Shown piece by piece: positions 1 through 7,873 of a stretch of DNA of 64,000 nt. Under the pieces are notes generated by a model that was given only the letters and a program-made list of their open reading frames with translations, was not told where the DNA came from and ran no database searches. Positions within the stretch are counted from its first letter, which is position 1; every line of letters starts with the position of its first letter. The position numbers were made by a program, and so were the translations under genes. The DNA comes from JAWSVE01 sp033852115 (GTDB taxonomy: Bacteria > Pseudomonadota > Gammaproteobacteria > Pseudomonadales > Cellvibrionaceae): NCBI GenBank assembly GCA_033852115.1, contig JAWSVE010000008.1, positions 620,001 to 684,000 on the forward strand. Reading direction: 5' to 3'.

Positions 1-1041
1 CGGGCGCGCGCTGTAGATAAAGCTGAACGAGATATCGAAGCCGATATCGTCAATTAGCTTCATGGTTGCTTCGAAGTCTGCGTCAGTTTCACCCGGAAAG
101 CCGATAATGAAGTCTGAAGAAAAACAGATGTCGGGGCGTGCGGCCTTTATGCGTCGCATTTTAGACTTGTATTCTAATGCCGTATGACCACGTTTCATTG
201 CCGCTAGAATGCGGTCAGAGCCGCTTTGTACCGGTAAGTGTAGGTGGCTGACGAGCTCAGGAACATTCGCATAGGCATCTATCAAGCTGTCTGAAAATTC
301 GACAGGGTGGGAGGTGGTGAAGCGAATGCGGTCAATGCCCTCAATAGCGGCGACATAGGTGATTAGCTGTGCAAGGTCGACGAGGGTTCCTTCGCTGTCT
401 TCCGCTCTATAGGCGTTGACATTTTGCCCAAGCAGGTTGACTTCTCGTACACCCTGCTCGGCAAGGTGTGCCACTTCCGCTAATACATCCTCGGGGGGGC
501 GGCTTACTTCTTCGCCACGGGTATAAGGTACCACGCAAAAAGTGCAGTATTTGGAGCAACCCTCCATGATAGAAACAAAGGCTGTTGCGCCTTCGGCTTC
601 AGGTTGGGGTAGGTTGTCGAATTTCTCGATTTCCGGGAAGCTGATATCGACGACCACGGCGCCATTGTCTTTGGGTGTTTCCAATAGGTCTGGCAAGCGG
701 TGCAGTGTTTGAGGACCAAAAATAAGGTCGACGTAAGGCGCCCGCTGTGCGATGGCATCGCCTTCTTGGCTGGCTACACAGCCCCCCACGCCAATAATGA
801 GGTTGGGGTTCTTCTCTTTCAGTTGTTTCCAGCGGCCTAGCTGATGAAACAGCTTTTCTTGGGCTTTTTCACGGATCGAACAGGTGTTGACCAACAGCAC
901 ATCGGCATCTTCGGGTGTGTCGGTGGGGATCATCTGGTGTGACTCTCCGAGCAAATCACGCATGCGGGCCGAGTCATATTCGTTCATTTGGCAGCCGTGA
1001 GTTTTAATATACAGCTTTTTAACGGCAGTATCCGTGGTCAT
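1..1041 (-). CDS. miaB: MiaB, tRNA-2-methylthio-N6-dimethylallyladenosine synthase (3' end cut by window)
   Basis: Radical-SAM methylthiotransferase that adds a methylthio group to C2 of i6A37 in tRNAs reading UNN codons. The first 347 codons are visible and the gene runs off the left edge, so about a quarter (C-terminal core and TRAM domain) is missing compared with the roughly 470-residue family. The N-terminal UPF0004 domain starts with KLYIKTHGCQMNEYDS and carries the auxiliary-cluster cysteines (C in HGCQMN, NTCSIRE, GGCVAS). The radical-SAM motif CSKYCTFC lies at residues 162-169, followed by VVPYTRG and the GQNVNAY signature. Start is the ATG read from 1041. The gene is divergent from the DUF1820 gene, a neighbour I recall next to miaB in pseudomonads. 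Confidence 0.95.
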   Translation of the reverse strand, partial: MTTDTAVKKLYIKTHGCQMNEYDSARMRDLLGESHQMIPTDTPEDADVLLVNTCSIREKAQEKLFHQLGRWKQLKEKNPNLIIGVGGCVASQEGDAIAQRAPYVDLIFGPQTLHRLPDLLETPKDNGAVVVDISFPEIEKFDNLPQPEAEGATAFVSIMEGCSKYCTFCVVPYTRGEEVSRPPEDVLAEVAHLAEQGVREVNLLGQNVNAYRAEDSEGTLVDLAQLITYVAAIEGIDRIRFTTSHPVEFSDSLIDAYANVPELVSHLHLPVQSGSDRILAAMKRGHTALEYKSKMRRIKAARPDICFSSDFIIGFPGETDADFEATMKLIDDIGFDISFSFIYSARP

Positions 1042-1238
1042 GTGTAAGCCTTGAAATTGATTCTATGGACTATTCCCGCGAATAAATAAGGGGCTTTGAT
1101 GAAAGGGCAGCCCTCGGCGGGGGGCGAATTATAGCGATAGACGAGCGCAATTCCTATGGTTGTTTTATGTGCAAATTGCATAAAATTAAGCATGCCTCGA
1201 GCCCTTGTATTTAAAGGTCTAGGCCCCACATATGCTAT

Positions 1239-1260
1239 CCTATCGCGTTCACCCGATAGG
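1239..1260 (+). promoter_or_regulatory. Small inverted repeat upstream of DUF1820 gene
   Basis: Seven-base perfect arms CCTATCG/CGATAGG with an 8-base loop, followed by GTTTTCC, about 56 bases before the start of the DUF1820 gene. It could be a weak attenuator or an operator; sequence alone does not decide. Confidence 0.25.
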
Positions 1261-1316
1261 GTTTTCCATATGAGCAAGGGCTCTTATGGTGAAGTTTCGT
1301 TTTTAGAGAGAGTTGT

Positions 1317-1652
1317 ATGTCAAACCCTATTTATAAAGTCATTTTCTATAATCAAGGCCAGGTATTTGAGGTCTATGCGCGATCCATCTATCAAAGCGAG
1401 ATGTATGGCTTTATCGAGATTGAAGAGTACGTTTTTGGCGAGAGGTCGAAAATGATTGTCGACCCGGGTGAAGAGAAGCTGAAAAACGAATTTGCCAACG
1501 TCAGTCGCTCTTACGTTCCCATGCATTCGATTGTCCGCATTGATGAGGTCGAAAAAGAAGGCGTTGTGAAAGTGACAGATATTCAACCTGGCGATAAGGT
1601 AGCGCAGTTCCCTTTTCCTAAAGGCTCAGCGCCAAAACCAACATCTGATTAG
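1317..1652 (+). CDS. DUF1820 family protein
   Basis: Small soluble protein of 111 residues that matches what I know of the DUF1820 family, found almost only in gammaproteobacteria and of unknown function. It opens with NPIYKVIFYNQGQVFEVYAR, contains a conserved YGFIEIEEYVFGE segment and SYVPMHSIVRIDEV, and ends in a polar tail rich in proline and lysine. There is no signal peptide, membrane segment or cysteine. The ATG at 1317 is preceded by the purine-rich ribosome site AGAGAGAG. It is transcribed away from miaB. Family assignment is firm by sequence pattern; any biochemical role would be a guess. Confidence 0.85.
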   Translation: MSNPIYKVIFYNQGQVFEVYARSIYQSEMYGFIEIEEYVFGERSKMIVDPGEEKLKNEFANVSRSYVPMHSIVRIDEVEKEGVVKVTDIQPGDKVAQFPFPKGSAPKPTSD

Positions 1653-1745
1653 ACTGAGTCTGCTGTGCGGCGACCCAGGTTTGGTTGCTGCAGAATGCGA
1701 TCTTTCCTACGATTTGCGAAACACCCTCGGGGTTTTTAAATTTTC

Positions 1746-2516
1746 ATGTTGCTACATCACGAAATCAGTGGTTCCGGCGAGCCCTTAGTCATGCTTCATG
1801 GCTTGTTTGGTTCGTTCGAAAACCTTGGCGCCATCGCGCGACAACTTGCCGAGCATTTTACGCTCTATCGCTTAGACTTACGTAACCACGGTAAGTCTGG
1901 ACATAGCGACAAAATGACCTTTGATTTGATGGCGCGTGATGTCTTGGAAACTCTGGATGAGCTGGGTATTTCAAAGGCCCACTTTTTCGGTCATTCGTTG
2001 GGCGGCAAAGTTGCCATGGTGATTGCGCTGAATAATCCGGAGCGTGTCGAAAAGTTGGTGGTGGCCGATATTGCGCCAGTTACATACGCCCCACACCATA
2101 ATGAAATTTTGCAGGGATTACAGTCCATTGATGCATCCAGTTTGACGTCTCGCAAAGAGGCTGATGAAAAGTTGCAAGCGTATATAACTTCACTACCCGT
2201 TAGACAATTTATTTTAAAAAACCTGACCCGAAGTGAGACAGGTGGGTTTAAATGGCGTATAAATGTAGCAGCCATTACAGCTCAGTATGATCAGCTGCGT
2301 TTATCCGTGGGTGATAATCAGGTTTATAACGGCCCAGCATTATTTTTACGAGGTGCTCAGTCAGATTACATCACTGACGAAATGTTTTCTGAAATCCATC
2401 GTAAATTTTCTGATGCTGAGATTATAACGGTAGACAACGCGAGTCATTGGTTGCACGCCGAACAGCCGAGCATTGTTGCAAGCGCTGTGATCGTGTTTTT
2501 ACAAACAACGAATTAA
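1746..2516 (+). CDS. Alpha/beta-hydrolase, YbfF-like esterase
   Basis: Cytoplasmic alpha/beta-fold esterase of 256 residues, closely resembling E. coli YbfF, which hydrolyses short acyl esters including acyl-CoA in vitro. The oxyanion-hole segment MLHGLFGS is at residues 16-23, the conserved LDLRNHGKS at 43-51, the nucleophile elbow GHSLGG puts the serine at 84, and the catalytic histidine sits in NASHWLHAE near the C-terminus. The length is normal for the family. It lies 93 bases after the DUF1820 gene and 60 bases before the flavin reductase, so it may share a transcript with either. True substrate is unknown. Confidence 0.9.
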   Translation: MLLHHEISGSGEPLVMLHGLFGSFENLGAIARQLAEHFTLYRLDLRNHGKSGHSDKMTFDLMARDVLETLDELGISKAHFFGHSLGGKVAMVIALNNPERVEKLVVADIAPVTYAPHHNEILQGLQSIDASSLTSRKEADEKLQAYITSLPVRQFILKNLTRSETGGFKWRINVAAITAQYDQLRLSVGDNQVYNGPALFLRGAQSDYITDEMFSEIHRKFSDAEIITVDNASHWLHAEQPSIVASAVIVFLQTTN

Positions 2517-2577
2517 GAAATGCTGACTTCAATGTCGGTATATGATTACGCTAGACCCGAATACAAGTGGAGTAAAT

Positions 2578-3675
2578 ATGAGTAACGATGTTTTATTTAG
2601 ACCGTTTGAAAGCCCAAAGCTGTCTGTTAAAAATAGAATTGCAATGGCACCGATGACCCGTGGTTTTTCTCCCGAGGGCATTCCCGGTCAGGACGTTGCG
2701 GAATATTATCGTAAGCGTGCAGAGGGTGGTGTTGGTCTAATTATTTCGGAAGGCACATTAATTAATTACCCCGCTGCGACAGACTCGTTGACTAATCCAT
2801 CGTTCTTTGGTGAGGATGCGTTGGCCGGTTGGAAAAACGTTATTGATACCGTGCACGCGGCCGGCGGCAAAATGGTTCCGCAAATATGGCATGTTGGTGC
2901 TACTCGTCGCCCTGGGACTGGACCGCACCCTGATGCACCAACGGCGTCACCTTCTGGTTTAGTAGCCCCTGGTAAAAAGATGTTTGAGCCGCTGACCGTT
3001 GCAGAGATAGAGAAGCTTGTCGATGCGTATGCGCAAGCAGCGCTCGATGCCAAAATATTGGGTTTCGACGGCGTAGAAGTGCACGGTGCTCACGGATATC
3101 TTGTTGATCAATTTTTCTGGGAAGGCACTAATGTTCGTGACGATAAATATGGCGGCAGCCTTGTTAAACGAACTGAATTTGGGGTGGAGATCGTCAAAAA
3201 AATTCGTGAATTGTGTGGTGAAGATTTCCCAATTATTTTTCGCTGGTCACAGTGGAAGTTACAGGATTATACGCAAAAACTAGCGCATACTCCGGATGAG
3301 CTAGCACAATTCTTAGAGCCTTTGAATAATGCTGGTGTTGATATATTCCATTGTAGTCAGCGACGCTTTTGGGAGCCGGAGTTTGATAGCTCTAATTTAA
3401 ATTTGGCTGGCTGGACAAAAGAAATTACGGGTAAGCCGACTATTAGTGTTGGTAGTGTTGGCCTGAATAGCGAGTTTATTGGTGCGTTCCGTGGTGAAGA
3501 GTCAGAGGTTGCGAGTATCGACAACTTGATTGAGCGAATGGAAGCAAATGAGTTTGATATGATTGCAATTGGTCGAGCCTTGTTATCCAACCCGGACTGG
3601 GCGAACAAAGTACGAGATGGTCATTTTGACCAGTTGAAGCCATTCACTCAGGGAGATAAAGACAACTTGCGTTAA
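2578..3675 (+). CDS. NADH:flavin oxidoreductase, old yellow enzyme family
   Basis: FMN-dependent TIM-barrel ene-reductase that reduces activated C=C bonds with NAD(P)H. The first segment LFRPFESPKLSVKNRIAMAPMTR is the standard N-terminal strand, and the active-site pair is H169/H172 in VEVHGAHGYLVDQF, with Y174 as the likely proton donor. The barrel end MIAIGRALLSNPDW binds the FMN phosphate. I start at ATG 2578, preceded by GTGGAG five bases upstream; an in-frame upstream ATG at 2542 adds 12 residues that do not look conserved. The length of 365 residues is typical of single-domain OYEs. It ends at a strong shared terminator. The substrate is unknown. Confidence 0.9.
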   Translation: MSNDVLFRPFESPKLSVKNRIAMAPMTRGFSPEGIPGQDVAEYYRKRAEGGVGLIISEGTLINYPAATDSLTNPSFFGEDALAGWKNVIDTVHAAGGKMVPQIWHVGATRRPGTGPHPDAPTASPSGLVAPGKKMFEPLTVAEIEKLVDAYAQAALDAKILGFDGVEVHGAHGYLVDQFFWEGTNVRDDKYGGSLVKRTEFGVEIVKKIRELCGEDFPIIFRWSQWKLQDYTQKLAHTPDELAQFLEPLNNAGVDIFHCSQRRFWEPEFDSSNLNLAGWTKEITGKPTISVGSVGLNSEFIGAFRGEESEVASIDNLIERMEANEFDMIAIGRALLSNPDWANKVRDGHFDQLKPFTQGDKDNLR

Positions 3676-3690
3676 ATTGTATTGTCGTAT

Positions 3691-3732
3691 CCCACAAAAA
3701 AAGCCCAACATAAGTTGGGCTTTTTTTGTGGG
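3691..3732. terminator. Bidirectional rho-independent terminator
   Basis: Perfect 19-base inverted repeat (3691-3709 and 3714-3732) with loop ATAA. The GC core GCCCAAC/GTTGGGC is flanked by seven A on the left and seven T on the right, so it serves the flavin reductase on the plus strand and the convergent aminotransferase on the minus strand. Confidence 0.93.
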
Positions 3733-3750
3733 CTTGCCTTAGCTAGTTGT

Positions 3751-5043
3751 TTAGCTTAGTTCAGCAATACGTTGTTTAACGGAAGCTAATTTTACGCACA
3801 CAACAAATACATCCATCGCTTTTTCGATTTCGGCGACTGAAGGCACCGACGGGGCAATACGAATGTTGCAGTCTAATGGGTCCTTGCCGTAAGGGTAGGT
3901 CGCACCGGCAGGGGTGAGTTTAACTCCCGCTTCTCCGGCAAGGCGAACAACTTCTTTGGCGCAATGTGCGCGCGCATCAAAAGATACGAAGTAACCGCCT
4001 TGAGGTGTTTCCCAGCGGCCTAGGTCAGATTTCTCAAACGCCGCAGACAATTTGTTAAGCACCATCTCAAACCGTGGCTTTAGTAACTCGGCATGTTTTG
4101 CCATTAATGCTTTTAGTGATGCTTCATCGGGAATCAATCGGCTGTGACGAAGTTGATTGACCTTATCAGGGCCGATGGTGCAAGCGCTGAGCACCTTTTT
4201 GATTCCCGCAAGGTTAGCTGGGGAAGCTGAAATAAACGATACCCCTGCGCCCGCGTGTGTAATCTTCGATGTTGAGGCAAATTGAATAACGCTATCCTCT
4301 GTACCTTGCGCCTTACAAGCATCATAAATGTTGGCTACTTGAGGAGCGTCGTCTGACAGTTGGTGGGCTGCGTAGGCGTTATCCCACATGATACGAAAAT
4401 CTGGGTGGGCAATCTTGCCGAGTGCAGCAATACGATTTACAACTTCGTCGCTGTAAACAATACCCGTAGGGTTGGAAAAGCGTGGAACATTCCACATGCC
4501 ACGAATTGTGTCGTCAGATTTGATGAGCGCTTCTACTGCGTCCATATCTGGGCCATGGTCATTCATTTCGACGGTGACCATCTCGATGCCAAGTGTCTCG
4601 GTTACGGTGTAGTGACGATCATAGCCGGGGACTGGACAGATGAACTTCACAGTGCCAGACGATGACCAGGCGCTTTCGGCGCCGGTGAGGCCAAAGTGGT
4701 GTGCCGTCAGAACGACTTGAAACATCAGCTGAAGACTACTGTTGCCGCCGACTAAGATGTTTTCTATGGGGCTGCCGAGTAGATAGCTACCTAGTTTCTT
4801 CGACTCGGTAATTCCATCAAGGCCGCCATAGTTGCGCGTATCTGTATTGTCGGCAGCTTTATAGTTGCCCTTTAAAATGCCATCCAAGCTGTCAGAGAGG
4901 TTTAATTGCTCGCTCGAAGGCTTACCACGAGTAATATCCAAATTTAATTGCTGGCTTTTTAGTGAATCATAAGCGTCGGAAAGTTCAGCTTCCCAGGCTT
5001 GGCATTGCGCCAAATCGGCTTTGTTTAGGTACAACGGAATCAC
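3751..5043 (-). CDS. PLP-dependent aminotransferase, subgroup Ic (MocR-type aspartate aminotransferase family)
   Basis: Stand-alone fold-type I aminotransferase of 430 residues, similar to the Pfam family of bacterial aspartate aminotransferases that lack the MocR DNA-binding domain. Visible PLP features are the N-terminal DITRGKPS arginine loop, GGNSSLQLM phosphate-cup segment (99-107), NPTG at 191-194, D221 and Y224 in MWDNAYAAH, and the Schiff-base lysine K260 in STSKITHAGAG. A conserved substrate-binding arginine lies in NIRIAPS near the C-terminus. It probably transfers amino groups between aspartate (or aromatic amino acids) and 2-oxoglutarate; exact specificity is not readable. It stands alone on the minus strand, convergent with the flavin reductase. 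Confidence 0.88.
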   Translation of the reverse strand: MIPLYLNKADLAQCQAWEAELSDAYDSLKSQQLNLDITRGKPSSEQLNLSDSLDGILKGNYKAADNTDTRNYGGLDGITESKKLGSYLLGSPIENILVGGNSSLQLMFQVVLTAHHFGLTGAESAWSSSGTVKFICPVPGYDRHYTVTETLGIEMVTVEMNDHGPDMDAVEALIKSDDTIRGMWNVPRFSNPTGIVYSDEVVNRIAALGKIAHPDFRIMWDNAYAAHQLSDDAPQVANIYDACKAQGTEDSVIQFASTSKITHAGAGVSFISASPANLAGIKKVLSACTIGPDKVNQLRHSRLIPDEASLKALMAKHAELLKPRFEMVLNKLSAAFEKSDLGRWETPQGGYFVSFDARAHCAKEVVRLAGEAGVKLTPAGATYPYGKDPLDCNIRIAPSVPSVAEIEKAMDVFVVCVKLASVKQRIAELS

Positions 5044-5090
5044 CTCAACGTGAGTTTCGACTAGTGGATAGAAATAGGTGCTTGTTACAA

Positions 5091-5113
5091 AAAGTGCAGC
5101 TGAGCATTATACT
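5091..5113 (+). promoter_or_regulatory. Candidate sigma-70 promoter for GDT1-like gene
   Basis: A good -10 box TATACT (5108-5113) lies 17 bases after a poor -35 hexamer. It is in the divergent gap between the aminotransferase and the GDT1-like gene, facing the latter. Confidence 0.3.
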
Positions 5114-5182
5114 CCTTCCCCTCTTCTTGCCTATAGGGCAGAGTCTTTAACTTGCGAATGATCAACTAGTTTTTGGGTGACA

Positions 5183-5464
5183 ATGGATATAAAGATTATA
5201 GCCACCGTATTTATAGCGGTTTTTATTGCGGAGTTGGGCGATAAAACGCAGCTGGCGACCATGTTATTTGCGGCGGATAAGGATGTCAGCAAATGGGCGG
5301 TATTTGTCGGGTCCAGTCTGGCCCTCATTGTAGCGTCTGCCATTGGCGTATTAGCGGGGAGCTACATATCTCAGTATGTTGGTGAGCGAGCATTAACGTT
5401 TATCGCTGGTATTGGTTTTGTCGGCATTGGTTTGTGGACATTGTGGGGGCTTAAAACGGTTTAG
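5183..5464 (+). CDS. TMEM165/GDT1 (UPF0016) family protein, single-repeat form
   Basis: Inner-membrane protein of the GDT1 cation/proton antiporter family, whose characterised members move Mn2+ or Ca2+. The family signature ELGDKT is present in VFIAVFIAELGDKTQLATML and is followed by two further hydrophobic helices ending GLWTLWGL, so there are three membrane segments in about 93 residues. Most characterised members have two such repeats; this one has only one, so it would have to work as a dimer. Start is uncertain: ATG 5183 or GTG 5177, with GGGTGA immediately upstream. It sits eight bases before the phosphatase gene and is probably co-transcribed with it. Confidence 0.85.
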   Translation: MDIKIIATVFIAVFIAELGDKTQLATMLFAADKDVSKWAVFVGSSLALIVASAIGVLAGSYISQYVGERALTFIAGIGFVGIGLWTLWGLKTV

Positions 5465-5472
5465 GTCGCACC

Positions 5473-6177
5473 ATGATTCGATACGTCCACTTCAAGGAAC
5501 ATCCGGTTAATACTCAAGGTAGAGATTTTGTCCTGGGGGATCTACATGGGTGCATCGATTTGCTGGGTGACGCATTAAGTCGAGTAAGTTTTTCGTTTCA
5601 GACCGATCGTTTGTTTTGCGTTGGTGATTTGGTTGATCGTGGGCCCAGTAGTTTGGCTTGTTTGCGCCTTTTGGATGAACCTTGGTTTTATTCTGTCCAG
5701 GGTAATCACGAGAATATGATGCTCGCCGCTATTAACGCGGGCGCTAAATCTCCTTCTTGGGAGGGGTGGATAAAAAATGGTGGCGATTGGTATCTTGAAT
5801 TGTCCAAAGCAGACAAGTCTGAAGTTGCTAGTTACCTACCTAAGATTGCGAAGTTGCCTATTGCCTGCACCATCGATACATCGTCGGGTCATACTGTTGG
5901 TGTTTGCCACGCAGAAACACCGACTCATGACTGGGACACTATGCGATCTGGTGAGAAGCTTAATGCCGATCAAATCTGGCGCGCATTGTGGGGGCGGCGT
6001 ATTATCCGAGAGCAACAAAAATTTATAGTGAGAGGTATCGATGCCACTTTTCACGGTCATACAATCGTCCATGACTGGCGGCAACAGGGCAATATGTTTT
6101 TTATCGACACGGGGGCTTATGTTCAGCAGAAATTAACGCTGCTAGAGATTACCCAGGATTTGATTCGACGTGATTAG
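5473..6177 (+). CDS. Metallophosphoesterase, bacterial PPP-type serine/threonine phosphatase
   Basis: Cytoplasmic calcineurin-like phosphatase of 234 residues resembling lambda PP and enterobacterial PrpA/PrpB. All metal-binding motifs of the PPP family are intact: GDLHGC at 22-27, GDLVDRG at 51-57, GNHE at 77-80, a histidine in VGVCHAETP, and FHGHT near residue 195. These bind two divalent metals (usually Mn2+) that activate water for phosphoester hydrolysis. The preceding gene is a likely Mn2+/Ca2+ transporter of the GDT1 family, which might be a functional link but could be chance. The last eight bases overlap the GTG start of the YgjP-like gene, suggesting translational coupling. Confidence 0.9.
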   Translation: MIRYVHFKEHPVNTQGRDFVLGDLHGCIDLLGDALSRVSFSFQTDRLFCVGDLVDRGPSSLACLRLLDEPWFYSVQGNHENMMLAAINAGAKSPSWEGWIKNGGDWYLELSKADKSEVASYLPKIAKLPIACTIDTSSGHTVGVCHAETPTHDWDTMRSGEKLNADQIWRALWGRRIIREQQKFIVRGIDATFHGHTIVHDWRQQGNMFFIDTGAYVQQKLTLLEITQDLIRRD

Positions 6178-6937
6178 ACGCCCACCTAAAACAAGTGTAC
6201 CCATTGCCCTCGATTTGTTTGATAGCCTTTCACCTGAACGGGGTGAGCTCGGTTTTTCGCTCACTATCAAGCGCTCTGTTCGGCGTCGCACACTCGAAAT
6301 TGTGGTACGCAACGGCGAGGTGTTTTTAATGACACCGCAATTTGTTTCGAGAGATGAAGGAATTGCTTTCGTAAAGTCAAAGCGAGATTGGGTGCTCAAT
6401 ACGCTGAGTAAGCAACAGGCTGTATTGGATGAAACGCCGCAAAAATATTACAAAGCCGGAGAGTTATATAGCTTTCTCGGTGAAGAATACCCACTGATTT
6501 TGTTTGACGCACCTCGAAAGACGGTAATGCTTAACGAAGAAGGGTTGTGTGTCGGCGTTCGGATGAATAGGGGAGAGATAGAACCGGACAAAGTTCGTAA
6601 AGCCATTCACGAGTGGTACAAAGCCCAAGCATTAACCTTGTTGACAGCTAAGGCGCATCGGCTAGCCGCGTCGATTGGAAAAACTGTATCAGGTGTTAAA
6701 GTCCGGGCGACGAAAACTAAGTGGGGACATTGTACCGCGGACGGAGTATTACAGTTTAATTGGTATGTCTTAGCTGCACCGGAATGGGTGATTGATTATT
6801 TAGTTGCTCATGAGGTGAGTCACCTCAAACACCGCCATCATCGCGCTAGTTTTTGGCGGCTGGTGGAAAAATTGTGCCCGCAAACAAACGAAGCGAAACA
6901 ATGGCTTAAATCTCACAGTCATCGAATCACTTTCTGA
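6170..6937 (+). CDS. YgjP/DUF45-type zinc metallopeptidase
   Basis: Predicted soluble metallopeptidase of 255 residues, related to E. coli YgjP and more distantly to SprT/WLM peptidases. The zinc motif HEVSH is at residues 214-218 and the third ligand is a histidine at 223 or 224 in HRHHRASFW, just as in the family. The upstream signature KTKWGHCTADGVLQFNW is also conserved. The N-terminal third (ELGFSLTIKRSVRRRTLEIVVR) is the usual beta-rich region. A GTG start overlaps the phosphatase stop. No natural substrate is established for this family. It ends seven bases from the convergent MBL gene. Confidence 0.9.
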   Translation: MIRRPPKTSVPIALDLFDSLSPERGELGFSLTIKRSVRRRTLEIVVRNGEVFLMTPQFVSRDEGIAFVKSKRDWVLNTLSKQQAVLDETPQKYYKAGELYSFLGEEYPLILFDAPRKTVMLNEEGLCVGVRMNRGEIEPDKVRKAIHEWYKAQALTLLTAKAHRLAASIGKTVSGVKVRATKTKWGHCTADGVLQFNWYVLAAPEWVIDYLVAHEVSHLKHRHHRASFWRLVEKLCPQTNEAKQWLKSHSHRITF

Positions 6938-6944
6938 TCGCCAC

Positions 6945-7715
6945 TTAATCTGCGAGCAAGTCGATTCCGCATTCGAGTTCCTCAAACCAGTCGAAAAATT
7001 GATTCACCATAGGCTTGCCAAAAAATGGTTTGCCGTGCTGCGGAATCATCATTTCAATATCCAGTTTGCGTACTGTTTTCACCCAATGTCTGCATGCCGC
7101 ATTGGAAGCCATGTAACGCTTGTGGAATCCTTCCATTAGGGGGCAATGAGACTCGAAATCATCAACAGGGACGTGATCTTGCCCGGGCGTAATGGCTGCG
7201 CCTACATCACCAGAAAATAAAATCTTGCTGATAGGGTCATAGAAATGAAAATTGCCAACAGAATGCAGAAAGTGTGCGGGAACGGCAACGATGGGCGCTT
7301 CGCCCAATGTAAGTTTGCCGCCTTTGTCCGGTAATTCGATGAGCCTATTGTTTAAGGATTTATCCATTTTCCCTGAAATAAAATCAGAGACTAGGTGTGG
7401 TAGAAAGCGTGCCCAAAGTTTGGATGTAACCACTTTACAGTTGGTATGGACGAGCCATCGGGGCAGAGACGTGATGATATCTGGATCTTGATGTGAGGCG
7501 AAAACGTATTTCAATTGTTTGATCGCAATATATTTTGATAGCTCGATTGATAAAGGGGTGTACGTTAGTTCTCCGCCTGGGTCGAAAAGAGCCGCTTCCC
7601 CGTGATCGATGATAACCAGTTGATTGCTAGGAATGCCTTCTCCCTCGACTAGTCCGGTAAAGAGGAGGCATGTGTGGGTACCCTCATCGTAGAGAGTTAC
7701 GATTTTTTCGGCCAT
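6945..7715 (-). CDS. MBL-fold protein of the oxygen-binding diiron (ODP)/flavodiiron-like type
   Basis: Metallo-beta-lactamase-fold protein of 256 residues with metal ligands arranged as in flavodiiron and ODP proteins rather than hydrolases: HQDPD at 75-79, H148/H151 in AHFLHSVGNFHF, the bridging aspartate D170 in FSGD, and a histidine in IPQHGKPF near the C-terminus. There is no flavodoxin or rubredoxin domain. ODP proteins of this type bind O2 at a diiron site and act as oxygen sensors; whether this one binds iron or zinc is unknown. It follows the giant hybrid kinase gene on the same strand after 158 bases, which fits a sensory partner, but this is inference. Confidence 0.8.
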   Translation of the reverse strand: MAEKIVTLYDEGTHTCLLFTGLVEGEGIPSNQLVIIDHGEAALFDPGGELTYTPLSIELSKYIAIKQLKYVFASHQDPDIITSLPRWLVHTNCKVVTSKLWARFLPHLVSDFISGKMDKSLNNRLIELPDKGGKLTLGEAPIVAVPAHFLHSVGNFHFYDPISKILFSGDVGAAITPGQDHVPVDDFESHCPLMEGFHKRYMASNAACRHWVKTVRKLDIEMMIPQHGKPFFGKPMVNQFFDWFEELECGIDLLAD

Positions 7716-7873
7716 GTTATTCTATCTCCAGGGTGAGTATCCCTAAATTTAGCTATAAACGTAGTCTAGACGGCGGAGAATTCTATAGTCGGGGGCCAGT
7801 AATGTAGCTGATTAATATCAATTGAAAGTGGTTTTGAAGTTGTTTAATGCGCCATCGCTTTATTTTAGCCACA

